From Shewanella eurypsychrophilus (GTDB lineage Bacteria; Pseudomonadota; Gammaproteobacteria; Enterobacterales; Shewanellaceae), in contig NZ_CP045503.2 of assembly GCF_007004545.3 (NCBI RefSeq), positions 3,008,501 through 3,072,500 of the forward strand: 64,000 nucleotides of DNA, given 5' to 3'. Positions 18,857 through 28,740 of the stretch are shown here, one piece after another (position 1 is the stretch's first letter; every line of letters begins with the position of its first letter). A program made the translations under genes and the position numbers. The notes beneath the pieces were generated by a model that was given only the letters and a program-made list of their open reading frames with translations, did no database searches and was not told where the DNA came from.

Positions 18857-19116
18857 ACTGCCTCACTAACATTTTACCCGTCTGTTTTTTAATCATAACA
18901 ATTATATATTGTGACTGCCATCATCTGCATTTTGATATTATTTAATAATGAAAGCCTTTCCTCTCAACGGCGAACTGAGTATTTTTCTTATATGGACAAT
19001 AAAATCCATTCAATCGCGCTAATAGTCGTTGTTTCCCCTTGTTAAACGCCGTCAGCAAGGTAATATGTTCATCCAAAATATTTTTATAAAACGTTTCGTT
19101 GGAGAACTAACTAGCA

Positions 19117-20517
19117 ATGAGCATTACATCTGTAGCTTCTGTATTTAAAGGTGAATTTGCGATCGGTTCGCAAGTAACCGTTCGAGGTTGGGTAAGGTCT
19201 CGTCGAGATTCCAAAGCTGGTATCTCTTTTCTTGCCGTTTATGATGGTTCTTGTTTCGACCCTATACAGGGCGTAGTGCCAAATAGTTTAAATAATTACA
19301 ATGACGAAATATTAAAATTAACCACAGGTTGCTCTGTGATTATGACTGGTGAAGTTGTTGAATCTCCTGGTAAAGGTCAGTCTTTTGAACTTCAAGTCAC
19401 ACAAGTTGAAGTTGCAGGTATGGTTGAAGATCCTGATACCTATCCAATGGCTGCTAAGCGTCACTCGATTGAACATTTGAGAGAATTAGCACACTTACGT
19501 CCACGTACTAACATCATTGGTGCTGTAGCACGTGTACGTAACAGTCTTTCTCAGGCAATTCATCGCTTCTACCACGAGCAAGGATTTATCTGGGTTTCTA
19601 CACCGCTTATCACTGCATCAGACGCTGAAGGTGCTGGTGAGATGTTCCGTGTATCCACTTTGGACATGGAAAACCTTCCTCGCACTGATGAAGGCAAAGT
19701 GGATTACTCCGAAGACTTTTTCGGTAAAGAATCTTTCCTTACGGTTTCTGGTCAGCTAAATGCAGAAACCTACGCCAGCGCATTATCAAAGGTTTATACT
19801 TTTGGTCCTACCTTTCGTGCAGAAAACTCAAATACCAGCCGTCACTTAGCGGAATTCTGGATGGTTGAACCAGAAGTCGCTTTTGCCGATTTAGATGATG
19901 TTGCCGGACTCGCTGAGCAGATGCTAAAATTCTGTTTTAAAGCCGTACTTGAAGAACGTCGCGATGATCTCGAATTCTTTGCACAACGTGTTGATAAAAC
20001 GGTTATTGATCGTCTTGAATCTTTCATAACCAGTGATTTTGCACAAGTTGATTACACTGATGCTGTTGAAATTTTGAAGAACTGTGGTAAAAAGTTTCAA
20101 TATGACGTTGAGTGGGGTATCGATCTTCAATCAGAACATGAAAGGTATCTGGCTGAAGAGCATTTTAAAGCCCCTGTTGTCGTTAAGAACTACCCGAAAG
20201 ACATCAAAGCTTTCTATATGCGTCTGAACGATGATGGCAAAACAGTGGCAGCCATGGATGTATTAGCACCTGGTATCGGTGAAATCATTGGTGGTGCTCA
20301 ACGTGAAGAGCGCTTAGATGTACTCGATGCTCGCCTTGCTGAAATGAACCTAAGCAAAGAAGATTACTGGTGGTACCGTGATTTACGTCGCTATGGCACT
20401 GTGCCTCATTCAGGATTCGGTCTGGGCTTCGAACGTCTTGTTTCTTATGTGACAGGCGTTTCAAATATTCGTGATGTGATCCCATTCCCTAGAGCACCTA
20501 AATCAGCAAGTTTCTAA
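19117..20517 (+). CDS. asnS: Asparaginyl-tRNA synthetase
   Basis: This class IIb synthetase charges tRNA-Asn with asparagine. The N-terminal OB-fold ([32 protein letters not shown]) binds the anticodon. Class II motif 2 is seen in [21 protein letters not shown] and motif 3 in [15 protein letters not shown]. The length of 466 residues equals the E. coli enzyme. A GGAG stands 13 bases before the ATG, which is a long spacing. It is a single gene with its own terminator. Confidence 0.98.
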   Translation: MSITSVASVFKGEFAIGSQVTVRGWVRSRRDSKAGISFLAVYDGSCFDPIQGVVPNSLNNYNDEILKLTTGCSVIMTGEVVESPGKGQSFELQVTQVEVAGMVEDPDTYPMAAKRHSIEHLRELAHLRPRTNIIGAVARVRNSLSQAIHRFYHEQGFIWVSTPLITASDAEGAGEMFRVSTLDMENLPRTDEGKVDYSEDFFGKESFLTVSGQLNAETYASALSKVYTFGPTFRAENSNTSRHLAEFWMVEPEVAFADLDDVAGLAEQMLKFCFKAVLEERRDDLEFFAQRVDKTVIDRLESFITSDFAQVDYTDAVEILKNCGKKFQYDVEWGIDLQSEHERYLAEEHFKAPVVVKNYPKDIKAFYMRLNDDGKTVAAMDVLAPGIGEIIGGAQREERLDVLDARLAEMNLSKEDYWWYRDLRRYGTVPHSGFGLGFERLVSYVTGVSNIRDVIPFPRAPKSASF

Positions 20518-20540
20518 TTGCTGACTGACGCTTTAATAAA

Positions 20541-20563
20541 AACGCCCATTCGGGCGTTTTTTT
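20541..20563 (+). terminator. Terminator of asnS
   Basis: AACGCCC-ATTC-GGGCGTT is a 7-base-pair GC-rich hairpin followed by TTTTTTT, 23 bases after the stop codon. Confidence 0.92.
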
Positions 20564-20570
20564 ATGTCTT

Positions 20571-20584
20571 TTACCCATTGGTAA
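20571..20584. repeat. Short intergenic palindrome, second copy
   Basis: TTACCCATTGGTAA is a near copy of the palindrome at 3177-3190, again located just after a terminator. The role is unknown. Confidence 0.35.
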
Positions 20585-20661
20585 TTAAGGGGTGAATATT
20601 CATCGAAAATGTAGAGAACCTTGCTACAGATCCAGAGATTAGCGAATTAGGATTAAAACCA

Positions 20662-21699
20662 TTAATGTCGATTTTTGCTCCTAAGCTCCATCGACGCACG
20701 CTTTAAGTTTTTTTGAGCTTGTTCAAAATAACTTGGTGAACTATCAATGGCTCGCTGGAATAATTCAATCGCCTGGCTATATTGTCCCTCTAACATTAAA
20801 AAATAACCAAGATCATTGAGTGCATCAGCTGGTTCCATAGAATGCTCGAATGTCGTCAATGCTCTGGCGTAAAGTCCTTTTCTTACATAAACCAGCCCTA
20901 AGTTTGTCCATCCCCGATCAAAACTAGGATCCTCTTTGATTGCTCGTTTAAGGTATTTCTCAGCTAGGGTAAAGTTACCCGTGAGGTAATATGAATAGCC
21001 TAAATTGGTAGTGATAAGCGCTGATCTAGGCTCTCTTTGTAATGCTAGTTGGTAATACTCTCTGGCCATATTATGATCATTATTCATATCCTCAAGGATC
21101 GCTAACGCATTGTATATTCGAACTGGCGATGTTTTATCTAAGGGATACAATTGATTGGACATTAATGTATTGCCTTCCTTTCCTAACCGGATCTGATCCA
21201 GTTTAATGGCTTCTCCTAAATGTACTCTCGCTTGACTATGCTGCCTTTTGTCCATATTAATTAGCCCAAGACCCGCATGAGACATCATCATCTTTGGATC
21301 TATCACTAACGCTTCATTATACGTTAAATAGGCAAGCTGAATATTTCCTTTAATACTATGAATTCTGGCTATGTTATATAAGGTTTGCGCATTTTGGTCG
21401 TTAAAATCGATTGCTTGAACATATAGATAGAGTGCTTGGTCTAAATTGCCTGTTTTTTCTTCGCGTTTTGCTCTGGCCAATGCATCTGCTTCGTCTTTTG
21501 GCGGGTTAGCTGCAGCAACAGACACCACAGTGTTGCCATCATAAAGATCCTGTCGCGATGGCGGTGTATTATCAATAGCTAATTGCTCATCATCTTGAGT
21601 AGAACTACATCCTTGAACTAATAGTAAAATAAACAGGCACATTATGAGAGAAAGGGTACGGCAACCTCTCGCACTGTTACAAGCATTTATATTTATCAT
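20662..21699 (-). CDS. tadD: TadD-like TPR lipoprotein of the Tad pilus system
   Basis: The N-terminus is a lipoprotein signal with the lipobox LVQGC, so the protein is lipidated. The rest is a run of tetratricopeptide repeats, for example AQTLYNIARIHSIKGNIQLAYLTYNEAL, ALITTNLGYSYYLTGNFTLAEKYLKRAI and GWTNLGLVYVRKGLYARALTTFEHSM. TadD-type proteins act as pilotins or assembly factors for the Tad secretin. It is the last gene of the tad locus, 33 bases after tadC. The call rests on the domain plus the location. Confidence 0.88.
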   Translation of the reverse strand: MININACNSARGCRTLSLIMCLFILLLVQGCSSTQDDEQLAIDNTPPSRQDLYDGNTVVSVAAANPPKDEADALARAKREEKTGNLDQALYLYVQAIDFNDQNAQTLYNIARIHSIKGNIQLAYLTYNEALVIDPKMMMSHAGLGLINMDKRQHSQARVHLGEAIKLDQIRLGKEGNTLMSNQLYPLDKTSPVRIYNALAILEDMNNDHNMAREYYQLALQREPRSALITTNLGYSYYLTGNFTLAEKYLKRAIKEDPSFDRGWTNLGLVYVRKGLYARALTTFEHSMEPADALNDLGYFLMLEGQYSQAIELFQRAIDSSPSYFEQAQKNLKRASMELRSKNRH

Positions 21700-21732
21700 C
21701 TACACTTCTCCAGTCCTGTTTATTGAGAGGGA

Positions 21733-22701
21733 CTAAAACGCCTGACCCCACACCTTCATCACTTTCAGTACCGCTGGGCCTACGGCCACAATAAAAAATG
21801 AAGGCCAGATACAACACATCATAGGAAATATCATTTTAACTGCCAATTTAGCGGCTTGCTCTTCAGCTTCTTGCAAACGTTTATCTCTGTACTCATCAGA
21901 AAAAACTCGTAGAGTAGCTGCTATCCCAGTCCCTAAACGGATACTTTGTGAAATCGCTGAATTTAGACCCCGTATATCTTCAAGTCCTGTTCTGTCAGTA
22001 AATTCCTCTAATGAAACCTTTACCGTCAATCCAGCCCTGACCTTACTGCAGACTAAATCTAACTCACTAGCAAGACTGGGATGGCTTAAAGCCAACTCAT
22101 TGGCGACCCTCTGTATGGCGGCTAGCAATCCAAGTCCAGCCTCACAACAGACAACTAACAAATCCAATGCGTCAGGAAACCCACGTCTCAACATTTTCAT
22201 CCGTCGATTAGCTAAGGTCTGTAACACCATAGAAGGTAATAAAAATGCTCCACCCATTAAGAAAGCGATGATATAAACCGTCATCATTGTCGATAGTTCT
22301 GGAAAAAAATTGAGCACAACAACAGATAAACCGGCACCAACAAGAATTAAAATTAATCGAACAGAGCTAAAAATAGATAATGCATTTTCAGAATGCAGGC
22401 CGGCATGAATAAGCAGTTTTCGAGTTTCATCATTTGAAAGATTAATTGGAAAATGCTTAGGTGTATGACTAATGCCATGCTCAAGGGTCGCATTAACATC
22501 ATTTTCAGCACCAAATAGTGGTTCACTTTCCTTATTAATACTTTTTAATCGTTTTCTTAATGGTGAGTAAATACCGCTTATAAGATAAGAGATGGCCATC
22601 GCAAACGTAATGCCTGCAATCGCAGCAATCCCATAAATGCCCCATTTTATATTCTCAGGATCATCAAATAATGCCCCGAATAAACCTATTAAATAATCCA
22701 T
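21733..22701 (-). CDS. tadC: Tad pilus inner-membrane platform protein TadC
   Basis: This 322-residue type II secretion F-domain protein pairs with TadB to form the inner-membrane platform that transmits motion from the TadA ATPase. The F-domain is visible in RRGFPDALDLLVVCCEAGLGLLAAIQRVANELA and TGLEDIRGLNSAISQSIRLGTGIAATL. Hydrophobic segments lie at the N-terminus, around residues 110-160 and at the C-terminus. Two bases separate it from the tadB stop codon, so the two genes are probably translationally coupled. Confidence 0.93.
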   Translation of the reverse strand: MDYLIGLFGALFDDPENIKWGIYGIAAIAGITFAMAISYLISGIYSPLRKRLKSINKESEPLFGAENDVNATLEHGISHTPKHFPINLSNDETRKLLIHAGLHSENALSIFSSVRLILILVGAGLSVVVLNFFPELSTMMTVYIIAFLMGGAFLLPSMVLQTLANRRMKMLRRGFPDALDLLVVCCEAGLGLLAAIQRVANELALSHPSLASELDLVCSKVRAGLTVKVSLEEFTDRTGLEDIRGLNSAISQSIRLGTGIAATLRVFSDEYRDKRLQEAEEQAAKLAVKMIFPMMCCIWPSFFIVAVGPAVLKVMKVWGQAF

Positions 22702-22703
22702 AA

Positions 22704-23681
22704 TTACATGTCTATTTTAATTAATTTACTTATCCACCAACCACCGATGGTCATACCGGCAGCCCCCCACATCAATAGTTTCTGGCCCTCTTCGGTACCA
22801 GTGAGCTCCCCGACATATCCTGGGGTCTGTATATAAATCACAGCAAAAAGTACAAATGGTAATAATATTAGAATCCAAGCTGATAACCTGCCTTCCGCTG
22901 ACAATGTTTTAACTCGTCGTCTAAATTTAAAGCGTTGTCGGATCACTCGGGATAAATTACCTATATTTTCGGCTAAATTACCACCTGTTTCCTTCTGCAC
23001 CATAACCGCACTAGCAAAAGCCATCGAGGAGATACTTGGCACACGCTCAATGAAACCTAATAAGGCCCTTTTAGTATCTTTCGTGTAGTTAATATTAGCG
23101 AACATCAATTTAAACTCTTTGGCAATCGGGCCATCAAGCTCTTCTGTCGCTAATTTAATCGCATCAGAAAAAGAGTAACCAGCCTGCAGCGCTCGCCTAA
23201 TCACATCCAGAGCATCGGGAAAGCTTGCTTCAATAGAATCCATACGCTTATTAGTATCTCTATTTAACTTGAAATTAAATAATATAACTGTGATACCAAA
23301 TAGCGCCAATGTTATGGTTGGCTCATGGATAAAAGTCCATGAAATCAAAGCCACGATAGATGCGCTTATGAGTGTCATCAATAAATAGTGATGCCCCATT
23401 ATCTTATAGTCCGCGAGCTCGAGTCGATAACTCAGATTTTCAATAAACTCTATTTTTTCTAGAGCCCGACCCATTCTGGTTACTTTCTGCAGACGGCTTT
23501 TTCTCAATAAGGATGTTTCATACACTTCGCCATCTGCTTTTTCTGATAATTGTTTTAACCTTTTTCTGACTAAAGCAGTATTCGCTCTTTGCGGGCTATA
23601 GACAGGTAGAAACAGGGCTTGAGATAAGAGAATAACGGCTAAAAAGATCAAACCAAGAAATATTACTTCATTAGAAAACAT
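22704..23681 (-). CDS. tadB: Tad pilus inner-membrane platform protein TadB
   Basis: This 325-residue F-domain membrane protein carries SFPDALDVIRRALQAGYSFSDAIKLATEEL and VQKETGGNLAENIGNLSRVIRQRFKFRRRVKTLSAEGRLSAWIL, which are typical of TadB. It has an N-terminal membrane segment, a pair around residues 100-140 and one or two at the C-terminus. A strong GGGGAGGAG site precedes the start. It lies 11 bases after tadA and directly before tadC, the standard Tad order. Confidence 0.93.
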   Translation of the reverse strand: MFSNEVIFLGLIFLAVILLSQALFLPVYSPQRANTALVRKRLKQLSEKADGEVYETSLLRKSRLQKVTRMGRALEKIEFIENLSYRLELADYKIMGHHYLLMTLISASIVALISWTFIHEPTITLALFGITVILFNFKLNRDTNKRMDSIEASFPDALDVIRRALQAGYSFSDAIKLATEELDGPIAKEFKLMFANINYTKDTKRALLGFIERVPSISSMAFASAVMVQKETGGNLAENIGNLSRVIRQRFKFRRRVKTLSAEGRLSAWILILLPFVLFAVIYIQTPGYVGELTGTEEGQKLLMWGAAGMTIGGWWISKLIKIDM

Positions 23682-23692
23682 ATGCTCCTCCC

Positions 23693-25018
23693 CTAAAAGT
23701 CAGCAAACGGATCACCTGTATTAAACAGCTCATAGGGAAGCTCTATACCATGTTGCTTCAACTTACTATGAAAGCCCGGGATCACACCAGTAGAGCTAAA
23801 TTGACCTATGATGTCACCATTTTGGTCCTTGCCTTCTCGCACAAAATGGAAGATTTCTGACATGGTTATAATATCGCCCTCCATACCGTTTATTTCTTGA
23901 ATGCTTGTTACCCTTCTTCCACCATCTTCAAGCCGCTCAAGCTGAACCACGAGGTCGATAGCTGAAGCAATCTGTGTACGGATATTACTTACTGGCATTT
24001 CAAAACCAGCCATGCAAACCATATACTCTAGCCTTCCCAATGCATCTCTTGGACTATTAGCATGTAATGTCGTTAATGAGCCTTCATGGCCAGTGTTCAT
24101 AGCAGTTAACATATCCAACGCTTCGCCACCACGGACCTCACCAATCACAATTCTATCTGGTCGCATACGTAAACAATTTTTCACCAGTTCTCTTTGGCTA
24201 ATTTCCCCCCGTCCCTCAATATTTGCTGGTCGCGTCTCTAACCTCACAGTATGAGGTTGCTGCAGTTGTAGCTCAGCAGAATCTTCAATGGTCACGATAC
24301 GTTCATCACTTGGAATATAACCAGATAGCATATTAAGTAATGTGGTTTTACCACTACCTGTACCGCCAGAAACCAAGATATTCAACTTACCCGCCACAGC
24401 CCCACGCAATAGTTCAACCATAGGCGCAGTGATGGAACCATAACTAATAAGTTGCTCAGCTTTCAATTTATCGACTGCGAAGCGCCGAATCGACAGTGCG
24501 GGTCCATCTAATGCAAGAGGAGGAATGATGGCATTGACACGCGAACCATCTGCCAGTCTGGCATCAACCATAGGTGATGACTCATCAACTCGACGGCCAA
24601 CACTGGAAACAATACGATCAATAATATTTAACAGATGAGCATTGTTATGAAACTTAATGGCCACTGGTTCTAGCTTGCCTCTACGCTCTACATAGACCCT
24701 ATCAAAAGAGTTAACTAATATATCTGAAATAGTTGGATCGGCGAGCAAGGTTTCTAAGGGCCCGAGACCCAACACCTCGTCGATGATCATTTTAATAAGT
24801 TTATTTCTTGAACTGAGATTAATTGGTAGGTGCAAATCATTAATAAGTTTTTCGCAAATATCTGTAATCTGTTGCTTTGCTTGATCTTTAGAAATGGTTT
24901 CTATCAATGAAAGATCCATCACTGTGAGCAACTTATTATATAACTGCTCTTTAAGTATCAGCTCTTCCTGAGTTAACGGCTTAAACTCTAGACCTTCTTT
25001 ATCTTGCATTAAGCTCAT
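23693..25018 (-). CDS. tadA: Tad pilus secretion ATPase (TadA/CpaF)
   Basis: This hexameric ATPase powers Flp pilus assembly and retraction. The Walker A motif is in LVSGGTGSGKTTLLN, followed by the Asp-box-type ERIVTIEDSAELQL and Walker B-type RPDRIVIGEVRGGEALDML. The histidine-containing TGHEGSLTTLHANSPRDAL is typical of type II/IV secretion ATPases. The N-terminal about 150 residues form the CpaF-type helical and PAS-like region. The start is one base after the tadZ stop, with AGGAAAG upstream inside tadZ. Confidence 0.95.
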   Translation of the reverse strand: MSLMQDKEGLEFKPLTQEELILKEQLYNKLLTVMDLSLIETISKDQAKQQITDICEKLINDLHLPINLSSRNKLIKMIIDEVLGLGPLETLLADPTISDILVNSFDRVYVERRGKLEPVAIKFHNNAHLLNIIDRIVSSVGRRVDESSPMVDARLADGSRVNAIIPPLALDGPALSIRRFAVDKLKAEQLISYGSITAPMVELLRGAVAGKLNILVSGGTGSGKTTLLNMLSGYIPSDERIVTIEDSAELQLQQPHTVRLETRPANIEGRGEISQRELVKNCLRMRPDRIVIGEVRGGEALDMLTAMNTGHEGSLTTLHANSPRDALGRLEYMVCMAGFEMPVSNIRTQIASAIDLVVQLERLEDGGRRVTSIQEINGMEGDIITMSEIFHFVREGKDQNGDIIGQFSSTGVIPGFHSKLKQHGIELPYELFNTGDPFADF

Positions 25019-25019
25019 A

Positions 25020-26300
25020 TTACTTTCCTAATATTCGATTCCAAAATCCATTTGAACTCGTCTCAGTATGTTGAGATTTCGGAAAAAAATGTTCAGTTAC
25101 GCTACAAAGATCAATTAATATTTGTTCTCGTTTAGCGACATCTGTTATTGGGGTCCCCAAGTCGACACATTGACTCGCTAGCTTAAAGTCATTGGCCACG
25201 ACAAAAATGGAGTTGACGCCCACTGTCTCTTTTATGTCTTTAAGCGATATCCCTGAACTGGTCTTTTGATATCGATTAACTAATATGTGAATTTTATCTT
25301 TTTCAATGCCCATGAAATTAACGAGTTGATTTACCACAGCTCGAGACTCACGAATACTCATAACATTTTGTTGCATCACAATTAAAATGTTCGCATTGGT
25401 CAGCATATCTGCATTCCACACTTCAGGCCCACGCGAAAGATCAATCATGACTTGATCATAGAATTGACGACACTTGAGCAAGAGTTCATTGGTATTTCTT
25501 AGCTCTATATCATCTGGTGCATTCAGGACACCAAAAGGTTCAGCAGCCAATAAATGAAGGTGACCACGGTTCGTCATCGCACCTTTCAACGCGATCTCAT
25601 CGAGTGAATCTAACTCTTGGATTGCCTCAGTAATAAAATAGCTCGGCTCAAGCCCTAACATATGAGCCAAGGTTCCTTGTAATAGATCTGTGTCAAGTAA
25701 CGCCACTTCACTTTCGTTTCTATCTGCCACAATGACAGACATACTTGTAGCGATAAAACTGGCACCTGAGCCTCCTTTACCATTTAGAACAGCTAAAACA
25801 GGAGCTAGGTCAGCTTTTTCAGCCAATTTATTAGCGATTTTATATAATGAGTTCAACAGCTCATTGACAGATCCATCAATGGGGATAAAGTCACTTACCC
25901 CTTGTTGAAAAGCTAACCTTAAAACACTCTGAGGAGTGTCTTGTCCTAGGATGATAATATCCACTTGATAGGTTGCAGCTAACTGTAATGCTTGTACTGC
26001 ACTAGCCTCATCATTCGGTAACACCATCAATATTAAGTTAAACGGTCGAGCAATTGACTGACTACTGACAAATGGGTTTAAGGTTGAAATACTATTCCAT
26101 GATAAATTTAGACAATTATCCAGAACAAGTTCGATATCCCCAACATTTTGATGTTGGCTATTGATCAGTAATGCGTGAACTGGGTATGACAATATTGAAT
26201 TATTTTTTTGCATAACATCATTTTCAGAGCGAGTGATTGCGTTAGAGCCAGTCTCCTTTTCTTGATGACTAGATACGAGTAACTCCAGCGGCTTATCCAT
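25020..26300 (-). CDS. tadZ: TadZ/CpaE-like pilus localisation ATPase with degenerate P-loop
   Basis: It is a MinD/ParA-type protein with an N-terminal receiver-like domain (about residues 45-165), a layout typical of CpaE/TadZ, which places the Tad machine at a site in the cell. The deviant Walker A reads NGKGGSGAS, so the second lysine of KGGxGKS is replaced by alanine. The signature lysine before GG is kept. Later motifs include LLDTDLLQGTLAHMLGLEP and VMIDLSRGPEV. It follows the minor pilin genes after 66 bases with a strong GGGGAGGAG site, and tadA starts one base after its stop. Confidence 0.9.
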   Translation of the reverse strand: MDKPLELLVSSHQEKETGSNAITRSENDVMQKNNSILSYPVHALLINSQHQNVGDIELVLDNCLNLSWNSISTLNPFVSSQSIARPFNLILMVLPNDEASAVQALQLAATYQVDIIILGQDTPQSVLRLAFQQGVSDFIPIDGSVNELLNSLYKIANKLAEKADLAPVLAVLNGKGGSGASFIATSMSVIVADRNESEVALLDTDLLQGTLAHMLGLEPSYFITEAIQELDSLDEIALKGAMTNRGHLHLLAAEPFGVLNAPDDIELRNTNELLLKCRQFYDQVMIDLSRGPEVWNADMLTNANILIVMQQNVMSIRESRAVVNQLVNFMGIEKDKIHILVNRYQKTSSGISLKDIKETVGVNSIFVVANDFKLASQCVDLGTPITDVAKREQILIDLCSVTEHFFPKSQHTETSSNGFWNRILGK

Positions 26301-26366
26301 TCAGCGCTCCTCCCCAGACAATAACCTTACTACTGACTATAGTCAGAATTTTTAGATTCAGATTAA

Positions 26367-26825
26367 TTAATTACAATCAATAAAACCGCTTCCAGGATCA
26401 TCCTCATCAACATGGTATACTCCTAGGCTCTCTCTAGGCAGGTAGGTTGTAAATGTTGGCGAATTAATAACCTGGGCAAAACCAGGGATCAAAAAGTCAT
26501 GTTGATAATTAGAAATATCGGCTCTTATTAACACAATATTGGTACCCGTTGCAGTATTACCAGACTCGTCAATATAAGTAATGGTAAGGTTCCCAGAAGA
26601 TAGGTTAGGGATCAGCTTGCTATCATAAAATAGAGCCATATTGCTAATGTCAGAATCTCCTATTTGACAAACAACTGCCAGTCTCGCGGCTCTACGGGAC
26701 GCCTCATGGAGTACATTAAATGTATACATTAAGCGCCCTACCTCTATGACTGCGAACAAAAGCAATAAGAATACCCCACCTACAATGGCAAATTCGACAG
26801 CATAAACTCCCTTTTGGTATCTCAT
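26367..26825 (-). CDS. TadE/TadF-type pseudopilin
   Basis: This 152-residue protein has the TadE-like N-terminus KGVYAVEFAIVGGVFLLLLFAVIEVGRLMYTFN: a processing-type site before a hydrophobic helix, with the glutamate at the expected place. The remainder is a predicted periplasmic domain with two cysteines. It is likely a minor pilin matured by the TadV peptidase. It overlaps the preceding gene by four bases (ATGA), so the two are coupled. TadE and TadF cannot be told apart with certainty. Confidence 0.85.
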   Translation of the reverse strand: MRYQKGVYAVEFAIVGGVFLLLLFAVIEVGRLMYTFNVLHEASRRAARLAVVCQIGDSDISNMALFYDSKLIPNLSSGNLTITYIDESGNTATGTNIVLIRADISNYQHDFLIPGFAQVINSPTFTTYLPRESLGVYHVDEDDPGSGFIDCN

Positions 26826-27289
26826 ATCGCTTTAACCGTATAGCTAACACTCATGTTAAAACTTAAATCAGAGCTCCCTTTTCGACCTAAACTGAAATGA
26901 GACATTCGTTCGCCAAACAATGGGGTCCAATCATAGTCAACTGAAATAGTCAGGCTATCAGTTGACGGTATCGCAATAATTGTGACATCAGAAGTTGATA
27001 AACCGTAGAGTAATGGCACCGAACCACCGATATATCCGTAGACCAAAATATCTTTTGTATTACTAATACAGTTTTGACAAGTTTCATCATTTAATGGGGC
27101 TGGTAAACTTTGTGTTGTATTTTGTATTGCAGTGGTAGAAAGGTATCTTCCTGCATCTCGGACTATTCGAGTCAGCTGACTGTATTGAAACAAGGCTCGA
27201 CCTATCTCTCCTGTAGAGAAAATCAATAACAAAAGCATAGGAAGCATGATGGTAAACTCAACGGCAGCGACGCCTTTAGTTTTTTTCAT
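26822..27289 (-). CDS. tadE: TadE-type pseudopilin
   Basis: It is a 155-residue minor pilin of the Tad system. The N-terminus KGVAAVEFTIMLPMLLLLIFSTGEIGRALFQYSQLTR is the classic TadE motif. A short periplasmic domain follows with a Cys-x-x-Cys (ETCQNC). It starts 12 bases after the TadG-like gene. The three consecutive TadE-like proteins are probably incorporated in, or needed for, the pilus tip or base. Confidence 0.87.
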   Translation of the reverse strand: MKKTKGVAAVEFTIMLPMLLLLIFSTGEIGRALFQYSQLTRIVRDAGRYLSTTAIQNTTQSLPAPLNDETCQNCISNTKDILVYGYIGGSVPLLYGLSTSDVTIIAIPSTDSLTISVDYDWTPLFGERMSHFSLGRKGSSDLSFNMSVSYTVKAI

Positions 27290-27300
27290 CTTAGTTTACC

Positions 27301-28611
27301 TTACGAATCCGGACTATCTGGATCGCGATACAAAACAATTGTTGACGTGTTACTGACAAATCCAGGATCTAAAGAAGCAGATCCTGAACTCGAACAAACT
27401 TTAACAAATTCACCAATCACATGAGATTCATTACCTTTTTGACTTATATCTTGTGACAAGAAGAAACAGCCAATGCCTAAAACCGTAATGGTATTGGCAC
27501 CGTTTGTCATACCATCACAAATGCCAACCACAACGGGTAGCTCTCGCCTACCGCCGGCTGAAATACTCGTATCGGTAGATACACCACCGGTATCACAGTT
27601 TGTCGTAGCATTTAATACATATTCGGCATGACTGTACTCCGCATCAGAGCCAGTAAAGGGAACTATTTCACCATTATTATCGACTTCGATTCTATCTCCC
27701 TGACAATTGTTGAAATCTCTGGGATGATCATCTGAATTAAGCCCCCCGCCCTGCCATTTACCAAAGCGGGTGTTCAACCCTTGTACAACCGGACCAACAG
27801 TATTTCCAGGCTCAGTAGGGACATCATCTCCAGCGCTGATACAAGAACCCGGAACGAACTCCCCAGCTAATGCTCTTCTTATATCAGCTCCACCAGAGGC
27901 ACCATCCAGACGTAAGAGTTGAAAATTGCCAGGGCCAATGGCCGTGCCTTGATTTGAACCTGTCTTCATTACGTATAATTGGTCAATTGGCAATCCAAAT
28001 GGCTTAGTGTCATCGATCAAATCTGGAAGATTAGGCTCTTCGTAGACTCCACACACCATCATAGGCACAACTTGATTTAAGCATTCGATATCAGAACTCT
28101 TACCAGCAACTGCTGAGGCTCTGACAATTTTATTAAAGTTCATTATTTGGGCAATAAAATTTACTAGTCCAACATTCTCAACTCGCACACGCACGTATAA
28201 GCTTTCTTCATCGAATATAGGAATAAAGGGATCGGGCCATTCCGAAAATTCAATAAAAATATTAGCTGTCACTTGGGTGTTGTTGTAGTTGGGGGCGGAT
28301 TGTTCAACGCTAGTGTTTAGATCTCGATTTTCGGTAAACTGAAAGTTTTGAATCAAGATATTGGTCGCAGCTTCTCTAGCTTCATATAGACTCCCCCCAC
28401 TTTGAAGGGTTTTAGCCGCGTAGAGTGCCGCAGAATCAACTGCATTTTGCAGCCTTCCTTTATCCAGCAACATATGCCCACTGTCTAAGGCTAAGGCTGC
28501 GACCGTCAGCAAAGCAAAAATACCTATGGTAAACATGACAAGAATAGAGCCGCACTGTCTCAAGCGCAGACTGGATGAACATGATTTCACTTTAGGGTTG
28601 GCAGAGTTCAT
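27301..28611 (-). CDS. tadG: TadG-like pilus assembly protein
   Basis: The 436-residue protein begins with a short cytoplasmic arm and then RQCGSILVMFTIGIFALLTVAALALDSGHMLLDKGRLQNAVDSAALYAA, the N-terminal domain of Flp pilus assembly protein TadG. The rest is a secreted region rich in Gly, Asp and Asn. No clear von Willebrand A domain could be recognised. It opens the block of three pseudopilin genes. A hairpin at 28623-28642 lies just before its ribosome-binding site. Confidence 0.85.
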   Translation of the reverse strand: MNSANPKVKSCSSSLRLRQCGSILVMFTIGIFALLTVAALALDSGHMLLDKGRLQNAVDSAALYAAKTLQSGGSLYEAREAATNILIQNFQFTENRDLNTSVEQSAPNYNNTQVTANIFIEFSEWPDPFIPIFDEESLYVRVRVENVGLVNFIAQIMNFNKIVRASAVAGKSSDIECLNQVVPMMVCGVYEEPNLPDLIDDTKPFGLPIDQLYVMKTGSNQGTAIGPGNFQLLRLDGASGGADIRRALAGEFVPGSCISAGDDVPTEPGNTVGPVVQGLNTRFGKWQGGGLNSDDHPRDFNNCQGDRIEVDNNGEIVPFTGSDAEYSHAEYVLNATTNCDTGGVSTDTSISAGGRRELPVVVGICDGMTNGANTITVLGIGCFFLSQDISQKGNESHVIGEFVKVCSSSGSASLDPGFVSNTSTIVLYRDPDSPDS

Positions 28612-28622
28612 CTGCAGGCCTT

Positions 28623-28642
28623 ATCCTCATCATATTGAGGAT
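28623..28642 (-). promoter_or_regulatory. Hairpin directly upstream of the TadG-like gene
   Basis: ATCCTCA-ATATGA-TGAGGAT (minus strand) is a perfect 7-base-pair stem that ends about 11 bases before the start codon. The 129-base gap here is the longest inside the locus apart from the flp region. It may mark a processing point or a translational control element. No T-run follows, so it is not a terminator. Confidence 0.35.
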
Positions 28643-28740
28643 TATACAATTACGTCTTCTATGGAATCCTTAGCAAATGAGACGTGATTTATTGGTACAT
28701 TATAATTATTAATAGGTTGAAATTATTATCCCCTTTAATT

